From Euryodendron excelsum (taxonomy: Eukaryota > Streptophyta > Magnoliopsida > Ericales > Pentaphylacaceae), in NCBI GenBank assembly GCA_033060915.1, contig CM065378.1, forward strand, positions 53,117,001 to 53,181,000: a DNA stretch of 64,000 nt. Reading direction: 5' to 3'. The notes beneath the pieces are model-generated. The model did not search any database. It had not been told where the DNA came from and saw only the letters and a list, made by a program, of their open reading frames with translations. Shown one piece after another: positions 45,406 to 56,635 of this stretch (positions are counted from its first letter, which is position 1; each line of letters opens with the position of its first letter). The translations under genes were made by a program, and so were the position numbers.

Positions 45406-47429
45406 ACTATCACGCTCCGATTTTTACCTAAGCTCTCTTGACTTAGGAAAAGCCAGCTGTTAGAACTTGCCCTCTTAGAAGAAAAAGTGCGACGGGTGTT
45501 TAACTTGAAAAATGGTTTTTGAGTATGAATAAGGGTTTTTTAAAAAAATTTGGAGTCGTCACCTAACATAGTTAAAGATATGCTAGGTCACCTAAAACTA
45601 ACTGTAATCTGAAGACTAAACTTAGATTTTTCAAAAATATTTTGAAAATCTCCTTCTTAAGAAATTTTTTAGACAAGAGGTTCTTTGGCAACCTTTTAAA
45701 ATATTTTTAAAGCCTTTTGTAAAACGTGACTTCGATTTTGGTCTTCGAAATAGAAATTTATGGTCCGCGGGTTGGTAATATGTAAGGAAGATATCCTAAG
45801 ATCATTACCCTACCTCGCCCTTTCGGTACCTTCATGTCTAATCACCCTTAATTCACTTACTTAAATCATCGGATACTAAAAGTCCACTTGTATCCACTTT
45901 AGAATTTTGAAAATGGGGTTTAGTCCTCACTTTTTCGATGAATGATGTATGATGCAAGTTTTGAGAGAGTTTAGAAAGATTTGAGAGTTGACTTTTGAAA
46001 GAGTTGGAATTTTTTGAAAATGGGCATTTGACTTGAAAATAAGGTTATGACCGCACCTATTTGAAGGTTGCTCATATATTTCATTTGGCAAGAATCAGGT
46101 TGCTCGTAGTTCGGGCGAGTTTTAAAAATTGTGTGATTGAAACTTTTTTGAAATGTGTCCATTTTAGGGACGTGGTGACCATAACTAGGTTTTCCTCAGC
46201 TACCTACGTATCTCATTTGGTGAGAATCAAGTTAGTTGTAGTTTGGGCAAGTTTTAAGAATTGTATGATTGAAATTTTTTGAAAAGTGCCTATTTGAAGG
46301 ATGCGGTGTCCACTTGAAGGATGTGGTGACCGTACCTAGGTTTTCCTCAGTTACCTACGTATCTCATTTGGCGAGAATCAGGTCAGTTGTAGTTCGGGCA
46401 AATACCTAAATGAAAATAAACTCATAGGAGTCTTGGAAAGTTTTAGAAACTCTGGATTCAAGAATTTTAACTTGAAATAGAACTTGAGAGCTTGGAAATG
46501 TCTTTGGACATAGAACTTAGGAAAATTTTGAAATATTTTGAAACAATTCAATAGAGTTTGGAAAATGCTTTTGAAATAGAACTTGGAGAATTTTTGAAGT
46601 GTTTTGAAAGTAACTCAAGAGAGTTTTAAAATGTTTTTGAAATAACTCAAGAGAGTTTTTCAAATATTTTGAAACAACTCAAGAGAATTTTGAAAATGTT
46701 TAAAAGCTTGATTAGAGATTTGGAAAATGGAGTTTGAATTGGAGTAGGGCAAAAGCTCTTGTGAACTTGTGTTTGAAAAGTTTTGGAAATCGTTGAAAAG
46801 TTTTTGGAAGAGTTTCAAAATGTACTTTGAAACGTTCATTACGTTTAAGAGGTTAGCTAATGAACAACTATATTCATTTATGGTTATAATTTTTGAAAAA
46901 CATTTTTAGAAAGGGACAAGAAACTTCCCCTAGGATTTTGGAAAAAAAAAAAACTTTGGGGTTATAGAACCTTACTCGATATCTTAATTTCCTTAGGGAA
47001 CAATAATCATGAGATGACTAAGATCACCTTATGGATGTCACTTTTGAAAAGCATTTTTGAAAAAGGTTTTTGAAAACACTTAGGGTTTAGAACTCTAATA
47101 TGAACCTTGGAAGTTTCATTTAATATATCATTTTCCTTTAGATGCCATAGCCATGAGAGGATTAAGACTACCTTAGGGTTGTGAGCTTTCGGAGAAGATT
47201 TTGAAAAATAGTTTTTGAAAGTGCTTAGGTCTTGTCATTTTTTATTAAGACAACTTTAAGAGAGCTCTTGAAAATATTTTGAGAGAAGCATGGATTTGTT
47301 TGAGAAGACTTTGGATTCAACGATTTTTCAAAACTCAAGAGATTGAGGTGTTTTGAAAACACACATTTTGAAAATGGTTTTGAATTGAGTGATGACTTTT
47401 AATGGTCTTGAAATTGGAGCCTTGAAGTT

Positions 47430-47640
47430 CACTAACCTTGGTTGGGTTGACCTAAGGTTACTGACTTGGGTTATGTTATCTTAGGGTTGGACGGACCTAT
47501 GGTTAACCAACTAGGATTAAGTTAACCTAACGTTGGATCACCTAGGGTTAGGTTAACCTAGAGTTTAGTTGACCTAGGATTAACTAACTTGGGTTAGGTT
47601 AACCTAAGGTTGGATAACTAGGATTAAGTTAACCTAGGGT
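47430..47640 (-). repeat. GGTTAACCTA / AACCCTA-like array in LTR
   Basis: About twelve imperfect units combine the palindrome GGTTAACC with CTAGGGTT or CCTAAGGTT. The same array, inverted, is at 56340-56530 and a short one at 39570-39640. Confidence 0.7.
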
Positions 47641-49023
47641 TTTGAAAGGTGGTTTGGGAGAGTGGTTTTGAACCTAATGGTTTTGAAAGGTGGTTTTATA
47701 CTAGGGTTTAGACTTAGTGATTTTGAACTACAGTTTGGACCTAGTAGTTTTGGAAGGGTGGTTTTATGCATGAAACTTTAGAAGGAGGTTTTGAAGACCA
47801 TGATTTCATATAGAAAACTTATCATTTCTTGTGAAAAACTTTGTAATTTTATGTGAAAAAGCTTGATGAAAAACAACCCAAGAGAGTTGTAGTTTTTTGA
47901 AACCATTTTAACAAAACCACTCAAATGAGTGTAGAATTCACATGATTGGTATTTGGAAACCACTCAAAAGAGAGTTGCCTTGTAACCATTATAACCACTA
48001 ACTCAAGAGAGTAAAATTTTGAAATCAATATAGAATAGGTAGTTTTGAAAACCATTTGAAAGTTTGAAAACCACTCAAATGAGGGTTGTTTTGAAAACCA
48101 CTTTTGTGCAAACTCAAGAGAGTGAACTTTTTGAAAACCTCCTTAATTAGGGTTGTTTTGAAAACCACTTTTGGGATATTAAAACCATTATAGTGAGCTA
48201 GGGTTTATATGATTATTTTGATGAAAACCACTCCAAAGAGAGCTTCCTTAAGATCATTCTAACCTCAAAACTCAAGAGAGCAAAATCATTGAAAACCTCC
48301 CTAAGAAGAGTTGTTTTTGAAAGTTTTGAAAATATTGAAAATCTCTTTTAAAGGGGGTTTTGGAAGCCATTTTTATGCAACTCAAGAAAGTGAAATACAT
48401 AGATGCAAGGGTAGAGATTGGGGGTTTTTGGAGAGCTTTCTAAGGCTTGAAAAACTAGGATTCTTGGCTTAAATTTCAAGAAACTCCGACTTAGATCCAT
48501 AGTTTTTTAAAATTATTTAAACATGAACTCTAGAGAGATTTAGAAGATGGAAATAATGGTGTGTTTGAAAATGGATTAAAACATAGAAAATGAAGCCAAG
48601 GCAAGCAATACAAGAACAATATAACATTTATATGCAAAGGGTCATAAATCATACAAGGTTTAAGGCTACACCATATTGCAAGGGGCTCTAAGGCCATACT
48701 ATATTTAAGTAGGCCTATGAGAGATCTCCCAACCAGTGGTTTTCATATGCTTTTCTCTGAGCATGGCCTAAGAGCCCCTTTGTTCCAAACATGCAAGAAA
48801 GAGAAGTAGAAGATGAGGATTAAAATAGAAGAAGAGCTCAAGTGAGCTTGGAGAGAGAAGAGAGGGGTGGGGGAAGCATAAATGTAAATAAAGCTTCACC
48901 TTTGGCCTTTAAACTTCTTCAATGCAACATGGTTGAAAGGGCTTGAGCTTGAAGATTCTTGAATCTTTGAGCTAGAGGTTCTCTACCGTTTTTGTCCCTC
49001 GAATACGTAGAGGGGTGGCCTAC

Positions 49024-49031
49024 TATTTATA
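49024..49031 (-). promoter_or_regulatory. TATA box, element 2 LTR
   Basis: TATAAATA on the minus strand, aligned with those of the other LTRs. Confidence 0.6.
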
Positions 49032-49130
49032 GGACAAGAATAACCTTAGGGGCATATGTCCTACATACGCCTAGCCAAAAATTGGCCAGGCGCATGCATT
49101 ACATACGCCAGTACCTCTCCAGTGGCTGAA

Positions 49131-49142
49131 TGCCACGTGGCA
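49131..49142. promoter_or_regulatory. perfect G-box palindrome in LTR promoter
   Basis: TGCCACGTGGCA is a perfect 12-bp palindrome with the CACGTG core bound by plant bZIP and bHLH factors. It lies about 100 bp upstream of the LTR TATA box in the sense direction. Confidence 0.6.
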
Positions 49143-49204
49143 CCCCTATATTACCTTATCTTAGGCAGCAAGCAAAGTTTTGTTCCACACATTCATGGAG
49201 GCGA

Positions 49205-51010
49205 TCACAAGCTTGTGTATATATATTTGTATTATTACCCATTACTACCCTTTAGTTAGAAGGGGGAATAATACATTGGCTGCCAGCGGATGCAGTGTTT
49301 GCTTCTTACCTAACAACTTTTAGATAGTTTCCCCACTCGAATCATTGACTAAAGATAGGGTTCATCCTCTTAGGGGTGGATGCTAGAGGTTTGAAGATTC
49401 GGGAACTAGAAGTTTTAGGAAGTATTAGTTAACCCCCAACCTCATGCTCATATAACACCCCTTGCATAGTCAAACCTTAGTCGAAATTAAGACACACATG
49501 TCAAATTCAAAAATCGAGGAAAGAGCGACCGCATTACATTTCCTTACTCCTATCCATTAAACTATTTATCAACTATCATTATATTATCCATACATTTACT
49601 ACGTTGTTAATGTATCAAGGCCCATTCTAAGATAAGAGTTGGAAAGTAATTCAAGTCATTACATTCTCATACAAATCAAAACCTATCCAAATTCCCAAGG
49701 GTTTTCTCATAACCCTACGGATTCATGGCATGCATTTAAAGACTTTTCATCAAGAGGGGCCCTAATCCCACTCCGTTCGTGGAGATAGGATTGTCAAGAA
49801 GGTAAGGGGCAACCAAGAATTAAGGTCTCCCATTGACCTCTAGCGAAACAAAAAAGGCGAATCTGAAGACTCAAGAGTAGTTTAGGAATTCAATGTATAG
49901 GAGATAGGCAAAAGATCCTATGAAAAATGTTTCCCCTCCCCTACAAATGAATTTCAATTTCCATGTACAAACCCAATTCAATCGAATGAAAGCTATCATT
50001 TTACTTCTTTTGAATGAATGGATGTTTGGATAAATGAAAGAGTACCACAGGTCTTAGGTACGGTATTGCATACAAGGGAAAACCCTATCTCAAAACATGA
50101 ACAAATCATCTTGCTTAGTCCTTTCGAAAACCAAGGGCACCCTTAAGGCATGCATTGCACAAAAACTTTTAAATCAAGGCACTAACTTCTCTTTTGTTTC
50201 TTGTTTTGTGCTCTCTCCATATTTTCCCTCATCTCCTAATAGCGAGAAAACCAAAAGCTAAAGCAAGGACAGAAATGAGGTCTTCTAAATTGTTTATTTC
50301 CTTCTATTATGCTGCTCATGTATTCATTGCTATTACTTATGCATCGATATCCATTCCAAGATAAGAGTTTCATAAAATTCAAGTCTTTGCATTCTCATGC
50401 ATTCAATCAAATGTAGAGAGAAAAGAACAATCTAATCTCATTCTAATCAAACCTACCTTAAACTCATAAAGGGTTTCCCATAACCCGAAGGACTTATGGC
50501 ATTCATAAGAAAATCATAGCCCAAGAGGGACCTAAATCTCTCTATGTCCTTAGAGGTGGGATTGCCAACAAAAGGAAGCATTAACCAGCCTATGTTGACG
50601 AAGAAGCTACGAAGATCAAGCAAATCGCACTATTTCAAGAGCTTAAGGGTAGCTTAGGAAGAGGGTATTCCCACTCCCCCCAATCCCTTGTAAAAATAGA
50701 CAGAAAGTCCTATGAAAAATGTTCCCCTATCCCTTGATGTGTATTCAAAATTAATGAGCAAAAGTGAACAAAGTAAATGAAATTCTTCTCGTACATTCTT
50801 CCTTTGGATGAATGAATATTATAGGAACATGTATTGCATTGCATATAGGGGCAAAACCCCACCTCCAAAATGGACTTAGCATCATGCCTAGACTTCCCCA
50901 AAGAAAGGACCTCCATAGGACATTCGTTGTATAAAACTTTCAAATCCACTTACTAATTTCATTTTTGTGTTCTTTCTTACCTTCACTCCCCTTTTACCCC
51001 AAAAAAAGGA
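49205..51010 (+). other. plus-strand Tat-type leader with internal tandem duplication
   Basis: From TATTATTACCCATTACTACC it follows the leader at 60575-61560, including TTAGAAGGGGG, CAACCTCATGCTCATA and GAGGAAAGAGCGAC. A ~730-bp part occurs twice in tandem: CCATTCTAAGATAAGAGTT (49622) recurs as CCATTCCAAGATAAGAGTT (50352), followed each time by the ACTCATA-GGGTTT, GAGGGGCC/GAGGGACC, TAGGAG/AGGAAG and CCTATGAAAAATG blocks. Confidence 0.7.
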
Positions 51011-51054
51011 TAAGGGGGGTTTCTTTCTTTCCCAAGTCAAAGAGCATAACTGAA

Positions 51055-51276
51055 CTCATGAAATTCCTCCAGCATCCCACCCAGTTCACAACTCATGCAA
51101 GGACGAGCCCAGTTATTGGAAGAGGCATAACCTATGTTGAAAGACAAGAAGAATTGACCATTCAAAAGCAAAATTCTATCTTTCACCCACAACCTCGACA
51201 CTATATTACCATTCCACCCAATCCTCAAGCTCCTGTAGCTATCCCTGCACAACCAAATGAAACAAACGACAAATAG
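51055..51276 (+). pseudogene. shortened gag of the plus-strand element (element 5)
   Basis: The frame ends at the TAG just after 51276; an upstream open stretch reaches 50965, but a start at ATG 51055 fits the homologous frame at 61696 better. The segment GITYVERQEEL, followed by HPQPRHYITIPPNPQAP, corresponds to GITYVEEKNES and TQPQPQFHVTTLLNPQTP of element 3. No capsid core (KFKMP, FHKYDSTG) and no zinc knuckle are present, so the protein would be a linker-only gag derivative of roughly 73 residues. It is probably a relic. Confidence 0.5.
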
Positions 51277-52547
51277 AGTGTGGAGGATGCCAGCGTGGTT
51301 CCCCAAACCGGCTTGAGGGGTTTGTTTCAAAAAAGGGATTTCTTTCAAACCTATCTTTCAGTTTTCAATTAAAATTTGAGCACATAGACAACATCATATA
51401 ACGAAAAAGGTTCAAAGTTTGTATGTCATTGTCTCATTGCTTGCCATGAATGATACTTTCTCTATGAATTTCCTTGAAACGTTTTACCCCGACTTGAACA
51501 AAATGATAGCGTATGCTCCTACTTCAACAAAAAATAGCCCCCAACTTTAAAAAGAAGGGTGAGAAGAATAGGGAAAGCCAAAAGAGGGGAATACAGAAGG
51601 GGTAGGAAGACCAATCCTATAGCTTCTTAGAGCCCGAAATGCAGTACCTAAGGAATGTCCTGGCAAAGCAATGAGTAGCTGAACCCTCAAAAGGAAGATT
51701 AGTGTACGTTGACAAGCCTAAGATGATTGAATCTAATCTGAAAGAATTTTTTAAAAAAAACTAAAAAGATTTTCGATTGTGTTTGTCCTATGTGTGCATA
51801 ATCATTGGTTTAGATATTTAATTATGAATAGACTGATATGCATGCTTGTTTTAGATTGAATCTTGTGTGCATGATTGCTTGCGTAAATATGAGTCAATTA
51901 TTTTGATAATCTTAATCATATTGGTTGCACACTTCTTGAGACTTCTTAGTATATGCAATCCACCTTTATGATCTATTTAACTTCACCATTGTTAAATATT
52001 TATGGATTCTTTCATACCTAGATTGATCTTTTGTTGATTCCCTCTCTCATCACTTATGTAAAGAGCTATCAGTGAGTGTGAATGCAGCTACCATTATTAT
52101 ATGACAAGAGGAGAAGGCTACCTACTCATATGTGTGAAAGCTACCATACCTTTCTATTTCAATATTATTATTATTGGAGAGATAGAGTTGGAATTCTATT
52201 GATAAGACTGAATGAGAGTAAAAAAATATATATATCATTCAACAGTATGGGATGAGATAGGTTTGACTTCTAGATGTGTTGATCTACAAGCCATTAAACA
52301 TGGTATATTATCCTAGATCACTCCTAGGATCTATATTCTCATTAGTCTTTATGAAGTTCACGTTGACACTACTATATTATCATTTATATACTTTTGATCA
52401 TCTTAGAACCAACTGTGCTCATTTTTGTGTGGTTTTATGCATGTTTGATGTTGATTTTTTTTAGCTAAGTTGTATATTTATATTCATAAATCTATATTTG
52501 CTCTACATTGATTGATCATGTTTTTACAAGGATCTTATAGTTTGAAA
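51277..52547. other. noncoding or unrecognised internal sequence
   Basis: No domain was recognised. Short coding-like pieces near 51440-51550 and 51590-51720 are in different frames. The part from about 51780 to 52540 is AT-rich with TGTGTGCATAAT and TGCATGC motifs, and could be intron or spacer of a retrotransposon. Confidence 0.35.
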
Positions 52548-52925
52548 ATGTTCACTGATTTTATAAAAAAGAAAAAAATGGGCTCTTCTGCACTTTTTGA
52601 TAGCTTTCAAAGTCTTCTCGGAATGGAGAAGAAAGCTCCCCGTTGCTTTGCCAAAGGGCAATAGCGGCTGTCACTCAACAGAGTCCACCAAAGAGCGTTT
52701 TCCTTTCAACAAAAGAGAGTGGGGAAAATGAGCAAACATGTTAAATCTTTGAGAATGGGGCAAGTGATATCACATCTTGGCAAGAAAATGGCAAAATTAG
52801 AAAGGAGAATCTCAAGAGAAGAACAAAAGTTCAAAAGATTACCTGATTTTGGGATACAACACTCACAACTGAACATGAATCCTGGGGCAACCCTGGAGCA
52901 TGCATTCATTTCTATTTCTGCATAA
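52548..52925 (+). pseudogene. unknown basic coiled-coil protein, one internal stop
   Basis: ATG 52548 opens a 125-codon frame to TAA 52923, with a single TAG after CFAKGQ. The protein is very Lys/Arg-rich. Its second half (MGQVISHLGKKMAKLERR, then ISREEQKFKRL) should form an amphipathic helix or coiled coil. A possible splice acceptor lies shortly upstream (TTATAG/TTTG). It sits between the leader/short gag of one element and the LTR of another, in the place where element 1 has its extra ORF, but it lies on the same strand as the nearby gag. I do not recognise the family. It could be the C-terminal exon of an extra retrotransposon ORF, or chance. Confidence 0.3.
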
Positions 52926-53200
52926 ACCTATGCCTACATTCATCAAAAGTATAACATGCATCAATTTTCATCTATAAAACTTGTGCATTCATTAAAACGT
53001 ATGACATGCATTCATTTATTTCTGTATAAACATGTGCGTTCATAAAAAAAAACATGACATATACTCATTTTTATCCCTATGTAAACATGTGCATTCATCC
53101 AAAAGTATGACATGCATTCATTCTAATTTGTATATAACTTGTACACACGTTCATTTGATAAGCCTGTGCATCCATAAAAAAAATGATAATAGAAATCTTA
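52926..53200 (+). repeat. degenerate ~60-bp tandem repeat
   Basis: Four to five units of the form ACATGCATTCATTT...TAAACATGTGCATTCAT with A-rich spacers. The units are diverged. Confidence 0.65.
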
Positions 53201-53654
53201 TCACCCGTCAAGGGTCTAGCATAAAAAGTGTCTCATCATAAGATCACCTTGTTTTAGGTTACATAAACTACTGTCCATGAACGCCAATCCGCGACAAAAA
53301 AACAAATACATATAAAATATCTAATAGAATGCACTAACTACGTGATCAAGTAGCTACAAAAGAAAACAAAATCTCTCAAAAGCACAATAAGAAGTAAGAT
53401 CCTCATCCAAGTCAAAGTCCCTAGATGTCTGACTCAAAGGGAGGAGGTCGACTAGAAAAAGCTCCTGCATTGTATGGGCCCTGAAAAAGAGAGAAAGAAA
53501 AGTAAAAAAAAGAGGGAAACAACACATCTCTCAGAAAGCTCAAAATGTCGTCCATAGTTGACAAGAAATAGAGAATGGGGCAACGGCCCACCCTTGGCCT
53601 TCAAATCAACTTTGAACAAACCTTTTTTTAAAATATGAAAATTAGGCCAACGGT
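53201..53654. other. unassigned sequence before LTR3
   Basis: No gene was recognised. The minus strand has a Pro-containing reading near 53420-53460 that faintly resembles the tail of the PMD gene, but this is too weak to call. Confidence 0.3.
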
Positions 53655-54812
53655 TCACCCGAGGTTAACACTGGCACCTGTTAGCTCGATACGGTGAAAA
53701 ATAACCAAACTGTACCTTAGGCACCCTGGCACGTCTTCAAGAAAGTATAAAGTCCTTAAGATGATAAGTCTAGGCTCTTGGGACTGTCCCCGAACAGTCT
53801 GTTATGTTCAATTATGCCATTCCAATCAATTTCGATCAAAATGATCATTTTTCCCTTTGGTACCCCAGCAGCTCATCGGAAAGTACAAGCCTCCCGAAGC
53901 GATAAGACCAGACCCAACTACCTCTGAACAGGGAGGCATACCTTTGTGTGCTAATAAAGTCCATTCCGGTCTCATTTTGACAAATTTTGGTCAAAATAAC
54001 CATTTTACCCCTATAGGCCCGATCACCTCTTCCAACCACACCAGCTTCAGGTATCAAATTAGCATCCACCGGATACTTCCAAGAGCATCTCTATCCATTT
54101 CCAAGTGATTCCCTTGACTCGAGGCACCTCTAAGTCAATAAAAGCTTCGCAAAGCGTGTCATAGACGTTCTACCAAAGTTGACTTTTTCTTTACTTCTCT
54201 AACATAAATGCACCGTCAAACGACTTGAGAAATGCATAAATCAAGGAGTTCCCTAAGTCGGAGTGATGGAATTTTCATCATTACGGTTTGATAGTCAAAC
54301 ACATATCCCAAAGGTCGCAATCGTATGGCCCAAAGAAAGGCATTTTTTCAACACTTAGGAAAGTAAAAGTATGCCTCCCGATGTTGATTGAAATCTCGAT
54401 TCCCTGATTAAAATGCACGATCAAATGACTGAAGAAATACGTAAATCAAAGAATTTTCAAAAGTCTTTTCAGAGAACTTTCCATTTGTACGGTCCGATTA
54501 GGATTATCACTTCTCGGAGCCCCGATCACATGGCACAAAAATGGCTACTTTAAAAAACTGGAAGAGCATCTCACGAACACTTTCAAAAGCTTATTTTTTG
54601 GCACGCTTCCTGAGGTGATATCTCTGTCATTTGAAATTGTTCAGAGCTCCTTGAGGGCTCTCGATTCAAGAAAAACTATAGAGAAATGTCGTGAATGTGA
54701 CTAATTTGTCTATATCTTTCTCGAATGGCACGAACAACAAGGTGAAGACAGTATAAAAATCTTGTGCGTGCTACATGCGCCCAAATTGTACAGCCCAAGT
54801 TGAGATAGTACA

Positions 54813-54832
54813 AGGATGCCATGTGGCATCCT
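54813..54832. promoter_or_regulatory. 20-bp perfect palindrome upstream of LTR3 TATA box
   Basis: AGGATGCCATGTGGCATCCT reads the same on both strands except at the central AT/GT pair. The core CCATGTGG is one C-to-T change from the G-box CCACGTGG found at the equivalent place in the element 2 LTR. Confidence 0.6.
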
Positions 54833-54886
54833 GTGAGTGGAAGAGCCTTGTTGCATGTATCACATGCGCTTGGCTTATTTTTGGCC

Positions 54887-54894
54887 TATAAATA
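54887..54894 (+). promoter_or_regulatory. TATA box, LTR3
   Basis: TATAAATA on the plus strand, about 55 bp after the palindrome, matching the promoter layout of the other LTRs in inverted orientation. Confidence 0.6.
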
Positions 54895-55101
54895 TCAGAC
54901 CACCCCCCAGCGTGTTTCAGAGGCAAAAACAGAGAGATAATTCTGCAAAAATCACTCCAAAAATTTTGAGATTCAATACAAGCTTCTAAGAATCCAAAAT
55001 CCTTTGAAAATAAAGTCATTTCTTGAAGAGCCTAGCAATGGTGGATTCAAGACTGAGGTAAAATCCTATTTAGAATTATGCTACTCCTCACACCCAACAC
55101 C

Positions 55102-55102
<1 letters not shown>

Positions 55103-55133
<31 letters not shown>
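55103..55133 (+). repeat. 31-base C homopolymer
   Basis: An uninterrupted run of 31 C after CACCCAACACCA. Exact length is likely unreliable in sequencing. The proline-rich frame across it is an artefact. Confidence 0.9.
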
Positions 55134-55136
<3 letters not shown>

Positions 55137-56635
55137 ATGCTACTCCCCCCTATATATTTTTTAAACCCCATCTTCTTACATGTTAAAAGAGGAGGGCTTT
55201 TAGGCCATGCTTAGGGAAATGCTTATCAGAACCACCGATTAGGGGATCTCTCATGAGCCTACTTGAATATAAAATGGCCCTTCGAGCCCCTTGCAATGTG
55301 GTGTAACCTTGAACCTCTTATGATTCATGACCCCTTTACATTAAGATGGTTACCATGTTCATTTATTACTTGTGATGGCCTTATTGTCATGTTTCAAACC
55401 TTTTTCAAACTTTTACAAGTTTTATTTTCAAAAGTTCTACAAAGTTCATATTAAAATGGTTTTCAAAAAGTGTCTCTAAATTAGAGTTTCTTGAAGTTTA
55501 AGCCGAGAACCCTAGTTTTTCAAACCTTAGAAAGCTTTTCAAAAACACCTAACCTCTACCTTTGCATCCAAGCATTTCACTCTCTTGAGTTGCATGAAAA
55601 TGGTTTCCCAAAACACTCTCTCTAAAAGAGGTTTTTAATATCTTCAAAAGTCTTAAAAAACAACCCTCCTTTAAGGAGGTCTTTAATAGTTTTGTTCTCT
55701 TGAGTTTTGAGGTTGGAATGGTCCAAAGGAAGCCCTCCTCAAAGTGGTTTCCATCAAATCAACCATATGAACCCTAACTCACTAGAATGGTTCTCAACAC
55801 CCTAGAAGTGGTTTTCTAAAACAACCCTCTTCATAAGAGATTTCCAAAACCTTTACTCTTGAGTTTTTATTAAAATGGCCTTCAAAAACTGCATACTCTA
55901 TACTGATTTTTAAGGTTTTACTCTCTTAAGTTAGTGGTTGGAATGATTTCAAGGCAATCTTCTTTGAAATGGTTTCCAAGTATCCACCATATGAACTCTA
56001 CACTTATTGAGTGGTTTTGCAAAAATGGTTTTTTAAAACTTACAACTCTTTTGAGTTGGTTTTTCTAAAAAGGATTCACATAAAATAATAACTACTTCAC
56101 ATAAAATGATACTTTCCTATGCATTTCATTAAGTTTTTCACATAAAATAATAAGATTTTTATATGAAATCATGATTTTCAAAACCTTAATTCAATGTTTC
56201 ATGCATAAAATCACTTTTTCAAACCTTCCAAAAGTACTAGGTCCAAAACCTAGTTCAAAACTATCTTTACAAAATCATTAGGTCCAAACCTTGGTTCAAA
56301 ACTATCTTTCCAAAACCACTAGGTCCAATTCCTAGTTCAAAACCACTTTTCTAAACCTTAGGTTAACCTAACCCTAGTTGGCTAACCCTAGGACAAATCC
56401 AACCCTAGGTCAACCTAATCCAAGTTAGTTATCCCTAGGTGGACCTAACCTTAGTTGTTCAATCCTAGGTTAATCTAACCAAAGTTAGTTAATCTTATAT
56501 CAACCTAACCTTAGTTACCTAGCCAAGGTTAGTTGACTTCAAGGCTCTAATTTCAAGACCTTTTGAAGTATCTCCAAATTTAAAACCCTTTTTCAAAAAA
56601 AAAAAAATTGTTTCAAAAAATACTTGGTTTGATCT

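Larger units (their letters stand above)
45408..49200 (-). mobile_element. 5' LTR of element 2, U3 truncated
   Basis: It begins TATCACGCTCCGA (worn TGTCGCGCCC) beside the PBS and aligns with 13846-14509 + 38639-40433. It contains AACTCAAGAGAGTT units (46560-46690 and later), a GGTTAACCTA array (47430-47640), a TATA box at 49024 and a G-box at 49131. It ends near 49200, after TTAGGCAGCAAGCAA, where a plus-strand leader begins; about 1.4 kb of U3 is missing compared with element 1. Confidence 0.7.

Noticed and set aside
53420..53640. Possible PMD-gene tail on the minus strand
   Set aside because: Only a Pro-rich SRPPPFESD-like end and an acceptor-like site; no PMD core nearby, so similarity may be chance.
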